From Actinomadura opuntiae (lineage in GTDB: Bacteria; Actinomycetota; Actinomycetes; Streptosporangiales; Streptosporangiaceae), in NCBI RefSeq assembly GCF_030283205.1, contig NZ_JASNWF010000005.1, positions 310,001 through 374,000 of the forward strand: DNA of 64,000 nt, in the 5' to 3' direction. Positions 63,497 to 64,000 of this stretch are shown one piece after another. The translations under genes were made by a program, and so were the position numbers. The stretch's first letter is position 1. The number at the start of each line of letters is the position of its first letter. The notes below the pieces were generated by a model. The model was given only the letters and a program-made list of their open reading frames with translations. It searched no databases and was not told the origin of the DNA.

Positions 63497-64000
63497 TCAG
63501 AGGCGGGTGGCGGTGCCCAGGATGTGCGGGGTCTGGGGCAGGGACGGTCTCGAGTCGGGCCAGTTGATGTGGGTGACCTGCTCGTAGGTGAAGCCGGCGC
63601 GTTCTATCGCGGACTCGGTGTCGTTGGCGAGGTGGCAGCCGCCGGTCAGGAGCGGCCAGACGGTGGCGTCCAGGGTGCGTTGGACGCGGCGCAGGCCCGG
63701 GGACTCCGCGCGGACGTGCTCGAAGAAGAGCAGCCGCCCGCCCGGGCGCAGCACGCGGTGCATCTCCGCCAGGGCGGCGGCCCGGTCGGTCACCGAGCAC
63801 AGCATCAGGCAGGCGACCACCGTGTCGAAGTCGCCGTCGGGGACGTCCAGGTGCTCGGCGACGCCGTCGACGACATCGACCGGCACCGGTGCCGCGCCGG
63901 CGGCGGCCGTGGCCAGGCGGCGCAGGTGCGGTTCGGGTTCGACGGCGACGACCCGGGTGACCTCGGGCGGGTAGTGCGCGAAGTTGGCGCCCGCGCCGGC
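63497..64000 (-). CDS. Class I SAM-dependent methyltransferase, C-terminal part, cut by window edge
   Basis: 168 codons to the right edge; the true start lies outside. The visible part begins at the end of SAM motif I (AGAGANFAHYPPEVTRVVAVEPEPHLR), then the acidic loop, DGDFDTVVACLMLCSVTDRAAALAEMHRVLRPGGRLLFFEHV and GGCHLANDTESAIERAGF. This pattern matches the Methyltransf_11 group of UbiE/phosphatidylethanolamine N-methyltransferase-like enzymes. Substrate unknown. The frame is continuous with no internal start needed. Confidence 0.88.
   Translation of the reverse strand, partial: AGAGANFAHYPPEVTRVVAVEPEPHLRRLATAAAGAAPVPVDVVDGVAEHLDVPDGDFDTVVACLMLCSVTDRAAALAEMHRVLRPGGRLLFFEHVRAESPGLRRVQRTLDATVWPLLTGGCHLANDTESAIERAGFTYEQVTHINWPDSRPSLPQTPHILGTATRL

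Overview
The window is chromosomal DNA of a high-GC actinomycete. G/C at third codon positions is very high throughout. The gene families are typical of the group: XRE/DUF5753 regulators paired with DUF397, the S-adenosylmethionine methyltransferase family once called DUF574, a SARP/BTAD regulator, a deazaflavin (Ddn-like) oxidoreductase, mycothiol-type maleylpyruvate isomerase domains, HxlR and TetR regulators, and a fused MrpAB antiporter. A Thermomonosporaceae/Streptosporangiales origin (for example Actinomadura) is a guess from overall style. No rRNA, tRNA, CRISPR array, prophage or intact insertion sequence was seen.

Layout. 1-4.1 kb: a SARP regulator coupled to a P-loop NTPase that runs off the left edge, a DUF397 gene and two XRE/DUF5753 regulators. 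4.2-8.1 kb: sulfotransferase, SDR, DUF1214 protein and a SnoaL-fold protein, with two KstR-like operators (AGAAC-N2-GTTCT). 8.1-9.5 kb: divergent NmrA/HxlR pair. 9.5-15.2 kb: oligopeptide-type ABC importer with a permease-ATPase fusion and an embedded TetR gene. 15.7-23.9 kb: PAP2-type membrane phosphatase, MmyB-like regulator with a divergent SDR, an atypical SDR behind a MerR-type promoter, VTT-domain protein, DUF574-family methyltransferase, panB, another methyltransferase, and a Ddn-like enzyme divergent from a TetR regulator. 23.9-27.3 kb: Ser/Thr kinase, FHA protein, ChaB-like protein. 27.3-31.1 kb: argG with an ARG-box-like site, a degraded styrene-monooxygenase-like gene, LysR and an EamA exporter. 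31.1-34.5 kb: a regulator combining an IS30-transposase-like HTH with a MarR domain, divergent from DUF4097-DrrA-DrrB. 35.3-41.4 kb: complete Mrp Na+/H+ antiporter operon.

41.9-51.5 kb is the most interesting region: seven co-directional genes. They encode an E1/ThiF-like enzyme, an aspartate-carbamoyltransferase-like enzyme that has lost the aspartate-binding motif, an MFS exporter, an AlaA-type aminotransferase, both carbamoyl-phosphate synthetase subunits and a maleylpyruvate-isomerase-family protein. This looks like a locus with its own carbamoyl-phosphate supply feeding a non-pyrimidine carbamoylation, with export of the product. A TetR gene converges on it.

52-64 kb: another DUF574-family methyltransferase, an overlapping XRE-DUF397 pair, a nitroreductase, a GntR regulator with GntP permease and SDR, a small membrane protein coupled to an ABC exporter, a DUF2218-cytochrome P450 fusion, an SDR and a methyltransferase cut by the right edge. 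Several intergenic regions carry near-perfect palindromes (operators) or long hairpins (terminators), recorded individually.
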